Of a stretch of 64,000 nucleotides of DNA, positions 22,201 to 31,225 are shown one piece after another. Source of the DNA: Symsagittifera roscoffensis (taxonomy: Eukaryota > Xenacoelomorpha > Acoela > Convolutidae); the NCBI RefSeq assembly GCF_963678635.1, contig NC_087069.1, positions 33,875,090-33,939,089 on the forward strand. Direction: 5' to 3'. A model generated the notes under the pieces. The model worked only from the letters and a program-made list of their open reading frames with translations, was not told the DNA's origin and did no database searches. Both the position numbers and the translations under genes were made by a program. Numbering within the stretch: the first letter of the stretch is position 1; every line of letters starts with the position of its first letter.

Positions 22201-25200
22201 CCCGAACTCGAGACTGAGACTCACAAAACCTAGCAACTGCGCGATGGTCTCTTGACAGTCGTCAAACACTACTCACTAAAAATCCAGATAGAAAAATATA
22301 ACGGTATGCAGCAAAAGTAAGCAAGCCACAAGCAAATTGTCACAAACCAAAAGAGTAATTTATTTGCGACTTGGGGGAATAAAATAGATTTGTTTCTGAG
22401 AATTTGAATTGAACCATTCAAAATAATTTATGCGAGTCAAATCATTATCAAAGGATTCAATCTTATTTCAGTTTTAAAATATTAAGTGCATAAGCCGTCA
22501 GAATTAAAGCCGACACCCAATAAGCTGAGAAACTAACTGAAAAATTCAGACAGCACCAAGAAAAAGTATCATTGCATACACTTGCTAGTACATCCCGCAT
22601 AGCAAGCACACACGAACTTAATATAGGTGGTACATCAAAAATTACAACTTCTTATTCGGTTTACTCTGTGAACAAAAAGTTTTAGGAGAAAATCTCTTAG
22701 AACGCGCTTACAACACCCTTGCAAGGTTGAAAAAATGTACCACCCCAAAGCTCTTTCAATTTGTCAATAAAACTATCCTCATTTGAGAAAACTGGATAAC
22801 ACAGAGGCGAAGCTGAGCTTCACAAAACTTGATATTATTATTATTACGACTCTACGACATGAGTTGAAAGGGGCATTCCCCTCAAAATTATCGTAAGTCA
22901 GAACGTCAATTGTCGGCAATCCTTGCACAGGCACACTGTGCGCCATGTCCAAAGGTTTGTCTCAGAAAAAAAATGTTTTTAAAGTAAGACCACAAGTAGT
23001 CGAGAAATCGGCTTTTGAGTCCATTTTCTTCCAAATAGTTTACTTCTATAGAAAAGTTTGTTCGGTAACCTGGGGTTCGAGTTCGGAATCAGATACATGG
23101 TCCAGTCTATGCATATTTGGCCGTTAAAAATTTTGAAAAGAAAAAACATGTCGATCAGTTCCAGAAACAAGAGAATCGAAAAGATATTGAGCATCTTCAG
23201 TCTTTCTACTATCCAGCATGTCGCGTAGTGTAGAAAATTTTCGATTGTGTTCATGTTCATTTTTGAGGGACACCGTGCAGGGCTGCCGTATAAAAGAATC
23301 GGAAGCAGCATGGACTTGTAGAGATTCAACTTGGTTTGCATACATACGGCTGGTGAAACATTTCTTTTTATTTGAAAAAAAAAATACTTTTGTTGCTTTC
23401 GCTATAACATCTTCGACAAGATTTGTTCAATTCAGAATCTTGTTTACAATAACACCTAAGTCTTTTTCCGCTGACTTCGTTTGAATAGACTCTTCACCAA
23501 GCATCAGACCAACATTTGTTGGCGAAGAACAGAAAATTCAGAACGGCACACTTCTCTACGTTGAAATCTATAAAGCTTGCGGTGCTCCAATTTTGCAGTC
23601 TATCGATGCCATCTTGCATATTATTGCTTGATCTGTGGGTAGCAGCCAGAAGTTTCGTGTCGTCGGCGAAAGAGAAAATTTGATTGACTATTTCATCCGG
23701 AAGATCGTAAACATTAACAAAGAAAAGCAGCGGCCCCAGTAGTGATCCTTGTGGAACACCACTTGTTGCACTTAAACATCCAGAATGGTATCCATCTATG
23801 TCCACAAATTGTTTTCTGTTACTCAAGTAGCTTCTAATAAGTTTCAGAGTCTTCCCAGTGATACCAAGTTTTCGGAGTTTCATAATCAGGACATCATGAA
23901 TAATAGTGTCCAAAGCTTTAGCAAAATCGAGATAGACAGCTTGCGTAGTCAAATTAGAATCGTTACTGTTGAGTGACCTCGCCGGAAGCCATGTTGGGAT
24001 GCATCTAGATGGGACACTATCACTGGGTGTACAGCATCAAAACACATTTCTCGAAAATTTTCGAGACTATTCAATAAAGTCACCGGCCTGTAGTTGACTA
24101 CGCTCGAATTGTCGCCTTTCCTAAATAATGACTTGACTTAATCAATTTTCTATTGGTTTGGATAGATGCAAGTTCGACAATTTGTTCTGAATAAATGGCT
24201 CAGCGATTTTGACAAAACTTTTGAAATTTTGAACAATGGTGGAGGTATTGCGTCGGGGCCTTTCGACTTGATTTCGTCCAAGCATCCGCGGATACTCAGA
24301 ATTTTGTCCTCCGAAGTGTCAATAAAAACTTATGGCGCTGAAGCAGGTTCCTCGTTGAATGCGCAGTCTCGATTTATAGTGAACACCGATTGAAAATATG
24401 CATTGAACAAATTTGCCTGTGATGACTTCGTTGTAGCTGAATTGTTACCCCAGTGAACTGATTCCGGAATATCGCTGCCTTTCCCTAATGACTTGAAGTA
24501 CTTGAACAATGAGCGCGAGCTGCGACCATTGGCGAGGTTACTTTCATAAGCTGTTTGGTCGTCTTCACAGGCTTTGCTTAATGCTACCTGTTTGCTTGTA
24601 AGCTTAACTCGGAATTCTTCTGTTTCTTTGCGTTTCAGTTTGCGTTCTAACGTTTCAAGTTTTTTCAGTTTGCGTGAAGTTTCGCTGGACTTCCACGGTT
24701 TGAGTTTCCTTCTATGATTGGTTCGTGTAGGAACTCTCCTTTCAAAAATTGGTGAAAGCAGTGAATGCCATTCATACAAAAGTATGCTCAGATTTGACCA
24801 GCAGATTCCCTTGTGCAGATTCCCAGCAGCTCTGTGATCTGACATTGTCTAATTGCTGATGAGGTATAAGCTCGATCGAGCTGAGAGTCGTTTTCAATTT
24901 TCAATACAAAGTCGTAATTGAATAGCATAAGGTCGAAAGTGTTCGCATTAGTAATCAGGGAGTCCACAGTCAGTGTTAAGTTAACTAAGTTGAGTGAGTA
25001 AACGATCAATTTTTCGTAACTGTCTTGCGGGCACAAAGATCTCCTGTTGATATTCAAGTTCCGATCTCCCACGAGAATTAGGTTTCGTTTCGAGTCGGCT
25101 GCGATAGCTTTAAAGAAGATATCCCATTTTGATTCAGTCCACCTATATGAGCTTCCTATTGGTGGGTTATAAGCACAGAAAATCGAACACGGCAGATGCG

Positions 25201-28200
25201 TGTCGATCCGACAAGCTATGATGTCGAGATCACCAGTGTTCAGAAAGCAGTGTCTCAACTGGCGTTTAACCCCAATTAAAACTCCATGTTCGCTGGAAGA
25301 TGTAGGTGATCTCTCTTTGCGGTGAAGATGATAGTCTTGCAGTAGGAGTTCTTCATCAGAGAAATTATCAGTCCACCAAGTTTCAGTCACATTGAAAATA
25401 TCAGGGTTGCTAAGTACAATTGCTTTGCTAAAAGCAAGTCTTCCTCAAGTTTTATAAGGCTGCGAGTATTGATTGTTATAATTTTCAAGTCAGTTGAATG
25501 TCATTCTTGAGCGTTGATGTCGAAATCTTCAATCACCTTTATCTCGATATCGTCGTACAGCAGCTTCGGTGATTTTATTTTCAGTTTCTGTCTATCAGCG
25601 CCTTTATCGAGGACTTGTCTCGGCAATTTCAGTAGTTTGTTTTCAATCGCCATCTCATTGTCATCCAATACACGAGACACATACTTTTTCATTGTATGCT
25701 TTCAGACTCTTGGCCCTTGCGAGCGAAAGTTGTGCTGAACATATCGTTGAGAGTGTAGCTAAGATTATTCGGTTCCCCGATTTAGGTCCCGTAGTTTTCC
25801 CAAGTCGCCGGATTTGCGTAATTGTAGAGTCGACTTTTAGAAACTTCAATTTGGATGTGGTCACGATCAGTTTGCTCGGCGCATTTGTTGCCTTCGATCA
25901 ACCTCGTACGTTCTCTTTTTATTTATATTTGTAGCATTTGCAGTAAAGATGAATGAATGACTACAAAAATGAATGACTACGCTGAGTATCACAGAAAAAA
26001 AAAATGAAAAAAAAAAAAACAAAAAAACTTCTAAAAATCAATTGCAACACAATCAATTAAAAACTGCAACACAAGCCAAGATATCTGGAACAAAATTACG
26101 CGCATCATTAGCAACTTTACAAGGAGCTTTCGTAATGCTAGAAAGAAGCCGAATTTTCAAAACGTCCTTTCCGCAGAACAAAAATTTGCAGACAGAAATC
26201 TATATTTGCCGAAAACAGGTCTCGATTTCCAGGTCTCGATTTCCAGCTTGCAAACAGGTCTCGACTGGAATCGGAACTCCCTGGCTTTGTCGTCTCAAGC
26301 ATGGGTGTTACAGCAAATAGGAAGAGAGTTGAACTTTCAAAAGTTAAACCTACCACTTTTAAAAAAACCGCGCTACGGGATCTAAGCCGACAAAAATAAA
26401 CGGACCGATGATAGCCGGAAAAATCACAAAAACTCTAGTTTACAAAAATTACAGGTCCCGGCCGCATTCCAACCACAATCCTTCGCCGTCTCAAACAATT
26501 GAGTTACCTGTACGCCAGATGGTTGACCGAATTTGAATTTATAGTTACCAAGCGGTAACAAAGCCGACAATATTTGAGCAGAAACTTTTCATGCCAGAAA
26601 AAATTCTTAACTAAGAAAGAAACTTTACGTTCCCTATCTTTTTCAATGCATTTAAAACAACAATCAACAAAAAGAGCAAACTTCGATAAGGCCCGCTCAA
26701 AATATAAATGCTGCAACAGAAAGGCCCAGTAGATGAGTCCTGTGAAAAAAAATTTCTATACGGGAGAAAAAGTCACGTACCCGATTGCAATACCATTGTT
26801 TATCGCAAGGATGAAAATCCACTTTTGAATTAAAAACTAAGAGAAACCAGAATTACTAATCTATCAAATCAATTAAACATATCATAGACTGTTAAAATTT
26901 AAATTTTCACGAACCTGCGACAATGGGCTGTGCAATTTCTGGGAAAAAAGAAGCAAAAGTGAATCCATCGGACAGATCTCCCCTTGTGCTGGTATGAAGT
27001 TGATAGAAGCGCAAGTATATCCAGCTGACTAGCACACCATTTATCAGCAACAGGAGCGTTGGAGCTAAAGATCAGAAAAGAGCTCTTTTTGATTTCTATC
27101 ATCATCAGCATGTTATATTGTTCCGACTTTCGATACGAAAGTAACGGAATATTTGTGCTCGGGGGTGGGTTTTTTTCAGGCATATTTTGACTTTTTAACT
27201 ATCCATTTTTGACGCAATTTTTTTTTATCATTCAAAAGGTATTGTTGTCCTGAGTTTAAATTTGAAAAGATATTTCACATTTCACCTGTGATCATTTTTC
27301 GTAAAATTATGGGGGTTTAAAGATTGCCATTTTGGCCAATTTGGGACAATTAACGCGCGATATATTTCGAGCTATTAACGCGTAAGCGGAGATTTAATCC
27401 GTTCTAGAAATCGTTCCAAAATGGTTGAGCGAAGCTTATTTGCCAAAATTGATTTGTTGCAAGGAACGAAATCTTTATATGGCGTGTGGGGGATAATTTT
27501 CATAAAAAATTTCATATTTTAGAAAAAAAGTTTTCATTTTATTTTATTTCATTTAATTTTTTTACGTTATTACTGCTGCTCCATAAGCCTTAAAAGGCAG
27601 TCGGAACATTCAGGGCTTCGCACTGATACGAGCTTCGCCCTGATACGAGCAGTCTTGTTCTATTTAAATTTGAAGAAAATTATTACCTGATGTTATATTA
27701 AGTAATGTCATCAACAAGCAAACGATGACAGCTGTAAAAGGGAGATGTTTTACGCGGATATGCAGAAAGGGAAGTGAAGAAATAACTTCTTCAGGAAGCA
27801 GCTGCTTAAGGGCCACTAAGACTCCTCCTATAAAGGCAGCTAGGCCACAAACTCTGGTTTCGAAAAGAAATTGTTCGTTCCCAACTGCCATGAAGGAGAC
27901 TAAATACATGAAGGTTGTCCATAGCCCACTGATGGTATTTGTAATCAAGTAGAATAACAGCAACTCTAAATCTCCCCACAAAGGTTGCACATATCTGCCA
28001 GCTAAAAATATGAACAACCAATTTCTGAATAAATTCCAAATATGCACATCGATCAAAGCGTATGTGAACAAAGTCCAAACTTTGAAGCTCGGAATGAGAT
28101 TTCCCGGAGTAATACCAAGATGCTCTTCGATACCATTTATAAATGACAGGCAATAGAAAAGGGTAACTTCAACTAGCAAAAATTTTATAAACAATCCAAA

Positions 28201-28272
28201 CGACTGAGTGGACTCCACGCAAGCTCTTAACGATACGTCGGCACCACTCAGGGACGGGAGGACCTTCTTCAT
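15962..28272 (-). CDS. TMEM115: TMEM115 orthologue, Golgi rhomboid-like multi-pass membrane protein (4 coding exons)
   Basis: The coding exons are 28272-27687, 27064-26915, 16699-16531 and 16241-15962. The lengths 586, 150, 169 and 280 sum to 395 codons including the stop, and all junctions are GT-AG with matching phases. Hallmarks of the family appear in order: a TPG...P motif, a WTLFTYA segment with WN, an AGRYVQPLWG motif, GLAAFIGGVLVALKQ, SWIYLRFYQ, FASFFPEIAQPIVA, a VKVGLCRKMVRRYELG block and an RRDLAIKALGKRLEQ tail followed by an EWPTI motif. About five to six hydrophobic segments lie in the first 250 residues. Known TMEM115 is a non-proteolytic rhomboid-fold protein of the Golgi linked to retrograde transport and glycosylation. 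The C-terminal ~90 residues are Gly/Ser-rich and longer than in vertebrates. The assignment is strong; the exon edges are my reading. Confidence 0.93.
16531..16699 (-). CDS. TMEM115: TMEM115 coding exon 3
   Basis: The acceptor is tttgtgtag|TTG and the donor GACG|GTAAGT. It encodes VVANGVHAGFVKVGLCRKM, which matches the cytosolic post-membrane block of TMEM115, then a Gly-rich insert and the start of the conserved helix (NQRRR). Confidence 0.9.
16795..17065. repeat. Dispersed AT-rich repeat R1, copy e
   Basis: R1 landmarks 'catagctaacaagctgttgg', 'atgaacgcaaagaaac', 'gataaaattaacccaaattg' and 'tatgagagtcttcgctccg'. The central part is deleted relative to copy d. Confidence 0.55.
17545..17850. 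repeat. Dispersed AT-rich repeat R1, copy f
   Basis: R1 landmarks 'agccaactgactattgg', 'aaagctttttgaatttc', 'gataaaattaaccccccaat', 'aactaaatcaataggcaaac' and 'gaaactagaagtcaatcacg'. It ends just before the tandem duplication. Confidence 0.6.
17865..19543 (+). repeat. 1.68-kb tandem duplication, unit 1
   Basis: The unit begins with 'aaagtgagatcaaaaagat', is repeated directly at 19544, and is aligned over its full length with only scattered differences (roughly 2% by eye). It contains two tRNA-like/SINE segments (about 17925-17995 and 18595-18735) and R1-like pieces. The 78-residue open frame in it is preserved only because the units are so similar, and it shows no protein features. Confidence 0.85.
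18595..18740 (-). repeat. tRNA-derived SINE in unit 1 (second copy at 20274-20420)
   Basis: On the minus strand, an A-box-like TGGTGTAGAGATAGCAC is followed by a B-box-like GTGTTCGAGTGC. The body carries the 'gccgacaaaaatgaacagac' word that recurs, diverged, at 26380 and 60365. The duplicated unit carries a second copy. Confidence 0.5.
19544..21225 (+). repeat. 1.68-kb tandem duplication, unit 2
   Basis: Direct copy of unit 1 with offset 1679. It ends at 'cttttcccaaaaag', where unit 1 continues into the next unit start. Differences include small indels in A-runs and single substitutions. Confidence 0.85.
21226..22165. other. Intronic DNA without recognised features
   Basis: AT-rich sequence within TMEM115 intron 2. 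I see no gene, RNA or named repeat. Confidence 0.4.
22175..22260 (-). repeat. tRNA-like SINE head
   Basis: On the minus strand the A-box-like TCGCGCAGTTGCTAGG and the B-box-containing GGGAGTTCGATTCCCCC stand at tRNA spacing. The T arm pairs well (GGGAG...CCCCC region), but the acceptor stem is not convincing. Confidence 0.5.
23494..24845 (-). pseudogene. Reverse transcriptase of LINE-2
   Basis: The first part (24845-24330) is the linker before RT (LFNAYFQSVFTINRD). The second (23952-23494) has motif A-like VYLDFAKALDTIIHDVLI, SGVPQGSLLGPLLFFVNVYD (motif B) and FSFADDTKLLAA (motif C, intact catalytic Asp pair). Frames are broken between about 24330 and 23960. Confidence 0.8.
24788..25390 (-). 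pseudogene. AP-like endonuclease of LINE-2
   Basis: The 200-residue minus-strand segment has the endonuclease landmarks TETWW (catalytic Glu region), GVLIGVKRQL, a CAYNPP block, and LILVGDRNLNINR where GDFN is expected (Phe changed to Arg). The SDH-type C-terminal motif reads QCQITEL/SDHRAAG across a frameshift near 24845. It would nick target DNA in an intact element. Confidence 0.75.
25501..25864 (-). pseudogene. LINE-2 ORF1 C-terminal fragments
   Basis: Two overlapping frames encode a basic segment (TSKLKFLKVDSTITQIRRLG, SLARAKSLKAYNEKVCVS) and a charged tail (RQVLDKGADRQKLKIKSPKL). They resemble the RNA-binding end of LINE ORF1 proteins and match the position and style of the LINE-3 ORF1 tail (FRRLGKF... 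at 51240-51390). Family assignment is by context. Confidence 0.5.
25871..26375. other. Intronic DNA with an A-rich tract
   Basis: A purine/A-rich run at about 25990-26030 could be an old retroposon tail. A duplicated word (caggtctcgatttcc) occurs at 26216 and 26230. No gene. Confidence 0.4.
26378..26530 (-). repeat. tRNA-derived SINE
   Basis: On the minus strand, TGGCGTACAGGTAACTC (A-box-like) is followed by a B-box position reading GTGGTTGGAATGC. The body 'agccgacaaaaataaacgg' matches the SINEs in the tandem duplication. Probably the same family in a diverged state. Confidence 0.5.
26915..27064 (-). CDS. TMEM115: TMEM115 coding exon 2
   Basis: The acceptor is tctttag|CTCC and the donor GCAG|GTTCGT. 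It encodes the last hydrophobic segment (LLLLINGVLVSWIYLRFYQ) and the conserved FASFFPEIAQPIVA motif. The exon is only 150 bases and lies between the intron carrying the small element SE (27117-27660) and the 10.2-kb intron. Confidence 0.9.
27114..27660. mobile_element. Small non-autonomous element SE, copy 2 (TMEM115 intron 1)
   Basis: Matches the copy at 5092-5650 from 'tattgttccgactttcgat' to 'acgagcagtcttgtt', including the 6-bp hairpin just inside the start. Near its end it has a short internal duplication of the word 'cttcgcactgatacgag'. It occupies most of the 622-base intron between TMEM115 exons 1 and 2. Confidence 0.7.
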
Positions 28273-28293
28273 CGGCTTTAGCTTCTCATGGAT
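27687..28293 (-). CDS. TMEM115: TMEM115 exon with start codon
   Basis: The acceptor ttttttcag|ATCC at 28294 shows that an upstream non-coding exon is spliced on. The ATG is at 28272. A three-codon upstream ORF (ATG AGA AGC TAA) starts 17 bases before it. The exon encodes the first ~195 residues including the PLWG and GGVLVALKQ motifs. The donor TCAG|GTAATA leaves phase 1. Confidence 0.88.
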
Positions 28294-28554
28294 CTGAAAA
28301 AAAAATCATTTTTAATACTGATAAACTTATGTGTTTTATAGGATAATTCTATTATCGAGGATTATTCTGTAAAATTTTGATTCTTTCAAAGCTGGTGATG
28401 CACTTATGTGCCAAAACTTTCATAAATTACATTTCTAACTCCTTCGATAAACTTTTATAATTCAGAAGGTCCGCAATTATCATGGTAACCGAAGTTACTA
28501 CACTAATCCTTCATCCTTTCATCCATTCGAAAAAATTGGGAATTTCTTTTTTTA
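28294..28554. other. Upstream of TMEM115 exon; intron or 5' region
   Basis: This begins with the minus-strand polypyrimidine tract of the splice acceptor at 28294. A first exon or promoter should lie further up, but I cannot identify it before the R2 repeat and the giant LTR element. Confidence 0.35.
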
Positions 28555-28799
28555 TACACAGCGGCCAAGCAGAGCTTCGCATCACTTGCGATACCAGACA
28601 AGTAGCATTCCAATCTAGCAGACAGGAAAGGAAGCGATTAAATCCAGAGAAAACGGAAAACTTTCGATAAAACCACAATTAAAAAACTTCGAAAATTGTC
28701 TGGGAGGATCTTCTATTTGCGGAAAACACTTTCTGAAACCCATTCGACAGCGTTTGATGAAAATTTAAAAACAATCGAGCGTAGAAAATAGTTGCCAAA
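28555..28799. repeat. Dispersed repeat R2, copy b, left part (target of the giant LTR element)
   Basis: Nearly matches 55380-55575 over 'gacaggaaaggaagcgatta', 'atttgcggaaaacactttct' and 'gaaaatttaaaaacaatcg'. The repeat is cut at 28799 by the giant element and resumes at 50411 with 'ctgagatttataacgttttg', as in the uninterrupted copy at 55590. Confidence 0.8.
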
Positions 28800-29716
28800 T
28801 GTGCCAGTCGGTCATATTTGGAACTTTGACCTTGAGAGAAGAAAAAAACACTTGATTTTGGAGTGAAATTTAATTTTTCAAAATTTCGAATGGAACCTGT
28901 CATGCACGATTTTCTCGCGAGAACTGAAAATCAGAAAAAGAGATCAGAACAATTTCAGAACAGTTGAATAACAATCGCGGGAAAGTTGCTAGAAAAATCG
29001 GTGGGAAATTGCTATTCGCAATTTCAATAGCAATAATAGCCTAGAGTAGAGCTGTCCCATCTGAAACAGAGACGAGAGCATTCCCACGAATTGGATTGTT
29101 ACGATTGGAATACTATTATTGACTGGACTAGAGTGAACCTTCGGTGGAAAGGTGGACAGCTTGAGTGTCCCAATGGTTCACGAGAACTTGCAGTCTAGAG
29201 TAAAAACTTGTTCTTGTTGTTAAAACTGACTAACATTAAACTCATATTAGTTACTTTATTAATTCTTGAGTTGTTTACCGACTTATTTACTTCCTGGTTC
29301 TTGAGCGTGCTACAATGTGAGTACTTAATTTAAATTTCTAGAGTGTGTTTTATGATTGTTATGTTGAGGTAAGGCGAGTTTTAGGTTGATCCATCTGAAA
29401 TGGATCAAAGTTCCACTGTCTAAGAAAAAAGCAACTTAACGGATTGTTCCAACCCGGTTTTTAACGGCGTTCATGTATTTTGGGTATCTAGAGACCTAAG
29501 TATGGGGACGTTTCTAATTCTAGAGTGGGGGGATATTTTAGTAGTAGCCTTTAAGCTGTAACGGGTCGTAGTCTCATGTCACAAGCGAACCGAACTGGCT
29601 CCGACCGTTCTTGAGGTAGAAAAACACAAGAGATAGTGTCCCTGACCCTTGAGCCAGTGGTTATAGGGCCTATTTTTCTTAAGCCTCATGTGTGACTGCA
29701 GTAGACGAATGTTACA
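28800..29716 (+). repeat. 5' LTR of the giant element
   Basis: Starts TGTGCCAGTCGG and ends GAATGTTACA, 917 bases. It is nearly identical to 49493-50410. It should contain the promoter and R/U5. A good donor-like GAG|GTAAGG stands at 29366-29373, which could serve a spliced subgenomic RNA if it lies downstream of the transcription start. Confidence 0.95.
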
Positions 29717-29727
29717 TAGTGTTTTTA

Positions 29728-29745
29728 TGGCGCTCCTGGGTGTTT
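29728..29745 (+). promoter_or_regulatory. Candidate primer-binding site
   Basis: TGGCGCTCCTGGGTG lies 11 bases after the 5' LTR end. It begins with TGG, the complement of a tRNA CCA end, which is the usual PBS form in Gypsy elements. The spacing is larger than usual and the tRNA is not identified. Confidence 0.45.
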
Positions 29746-30180
29746 ACGACATCAAGACTACGGAGTCGAACCCACTTGAGACAGCTTCGGGCTGAATGCC
29801 CATTCTAGAGTACCGGCGGTACGGTTCGACAGGAACGTGCAAACCTTCCGGTTGTACCGTGATAGCTTTTTAAGAAAACTCGAGAAAATTTCCTGGTACG
29901 CTCTCCGAACGAGGCTTAGCTAACCGAGTAAAGGGGGCAACTAGGGGGACAAAAACACGAGCAAAAAGACAAAAAGCAAAACAAAAACCAAAAAAGAATA
30001 GAAAAAGGAATAAAAACCATAAAACGAAAAAAGACAGTGACTTTGACACCAGATTAGTTGGATCAAACCTTTATATTAATTAAATAGTATACCCATACTG
30101 TTTTACAAGTTCCATCGTTTCGATCAACCTAGCAATTTAAACCAGTAAACTGAATAAAGTGCCCGAAGTGGGGCGTCGTC
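29746..30180 (+). other. Leader of the giant element
   Basis: Untranslated leader without recognised ORF. An A-rich, C/G-poor stretch at about 29945-30030 (repeats of aaaaac/caaaa words) is likely single-stranded in the RNA. Function unknown. Confidence 0.4.
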
Positions 30181-30189
30181 AAGGGTTTT

Positions 30190-30404
30190 CAGATAGCTTG
30201 GAACTTAGCTGGACCAATAGGAGACTTGACTGGAAGAGGTGACCAGCCGAGTGGGAAAGTGGTTCAGGGACATTTGAGCTGAACCAATAGGAGACTTGAC
30301 TGGAAGAGGTGACCAGCCGAGTGGGAAAGTGGTTCAGGGACACTTGAGCTGAACCAATAGGAGACTGGACTGGAACAGGTGACCAGTCGAGTGGGAAATC
30401 AGCC
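30190..30404 (+). repeat. 70-bp tandem repeat in the leader
   Basis: The period is 70 bases. The word 'accaataggagactt' recurs at 30213, 30283 and (as 'accaataggagactg') 30353. Units share 'ggtgaccagccgagtggga' and end 'gtggttcagggacactt'. Nearly three units. Non-coding in the sense direction. Confidence 0.9.
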
Positions 30405-31225
30405 AAGAAGGATTTGGCAATTCTCGAGTTCTCAAGTTGGGCAGAACGGGTATCGTTAGAATCCACATTACATTATAGGAGATAAGTGTAAAATTGGATA
30501 AGCGAAATCCCCCAGTTTTGAGGAACGTTTTTAATTGAGCAGGCCTGGAAACAGGTCTACGGTTTTCTCTTGAGAGGTTTAGCACCCGGCGCTTAAAGTA
30601 ATTTTTAGGCTTAAGAAGGGGGGCTAGAAAGGGGGGAGGTTAGAAGGGGGACTGGTTAAGTTAGAGGTTGGCGGTTGTAAATTGTAAAAAGGGGGAAATT
30701 AGAGTAACTAATTAGTCGACATCATTGACTTAGTTACATTAGAAATTAACACGCGTTGGTAATATTAGGTGGAGATCCAAAATTCAACTCGAGTTAAGAC
30801 TGGTACGCTGGTTGGTTTGGTAGGGGGGACCGGATATAAACAGCTTTTGTGAAACCCCATAAGATCACTAGTGGGGGGAGGAAAACGCGTGGCAATTAGG
30901 TACCAGACATTTTTTTCGACGAAAGGTAGACATTGGTCACCTTTGAATTTCAGGTGGGCTCATTTTTCTGTTTTTATTATTTTTCTTACTTAGATTTTTG
31001 TTGCATTTTAGTGAGGATTTGTGTTTGGTTTTATACGAACAGGTGATCACAAGATACCTGCGCACCTACATTGAAATAGAAACAACCAAAAAGAAGAGGG
31101 GGGTCAGCATTTGGCTTTTAAGAGAGGGTTTTTGGGAAAATTTTACTAGAGCTTGAGTGGTGGTACAAGGTACGGTGATTCAAGAAGACCCTACAACGAG
31201 GAAGACACTCCGTGACGAGTCTTGG
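30405..31225 (+). other. Leader of the giant element, between the two repeat arrays
   Basis: G-rich stretches occur (30615-30690: several runs of four to six G). No coding frame of interest. RNA structure or packaging elements are plausible by position only. Confidence 0.35.

Larger units (their letters stand above)
22970..25870 (-). mobile_element. CR1/Jockey-like LINE remnant (LINE-2) in TMEM115 intron 2
   Basis: In order on the minus strand are ORF1-like fragments (25864-25501), AP-type endonuclease (25390-24788), RT (24845-23494) and the RT C-terminal region (23341-22979). Frameshifts and stops break it repeatedly. It lies in the same orientation as TMEM115 transcription. No clear target-site duplication or tail was identified. 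Confidence 0.8.
16700..26914 (-). other. TMEM115: TMEM115 intron 2 (10.2 kb)
   Basis: Bounded by GTTCGT at 26914 and TGTGTAG at 16700. Contents: R1 copies, the 1.68-kb tandem duplication, several tRNA-derived SINEs and the LINE-2 remnant in sense orientation. The remaining DNA between them shows nothing recognisable. Confidence 0.85.

Noticed and set aside
26899-27183. 94-codon minus-strand ORF overlapping TMEM115 exon 2
   Set aside because: A different frame from the conserved SWIYLRFYQ/FFPEIAQP reading. The splice sites and phase support the exon instead.
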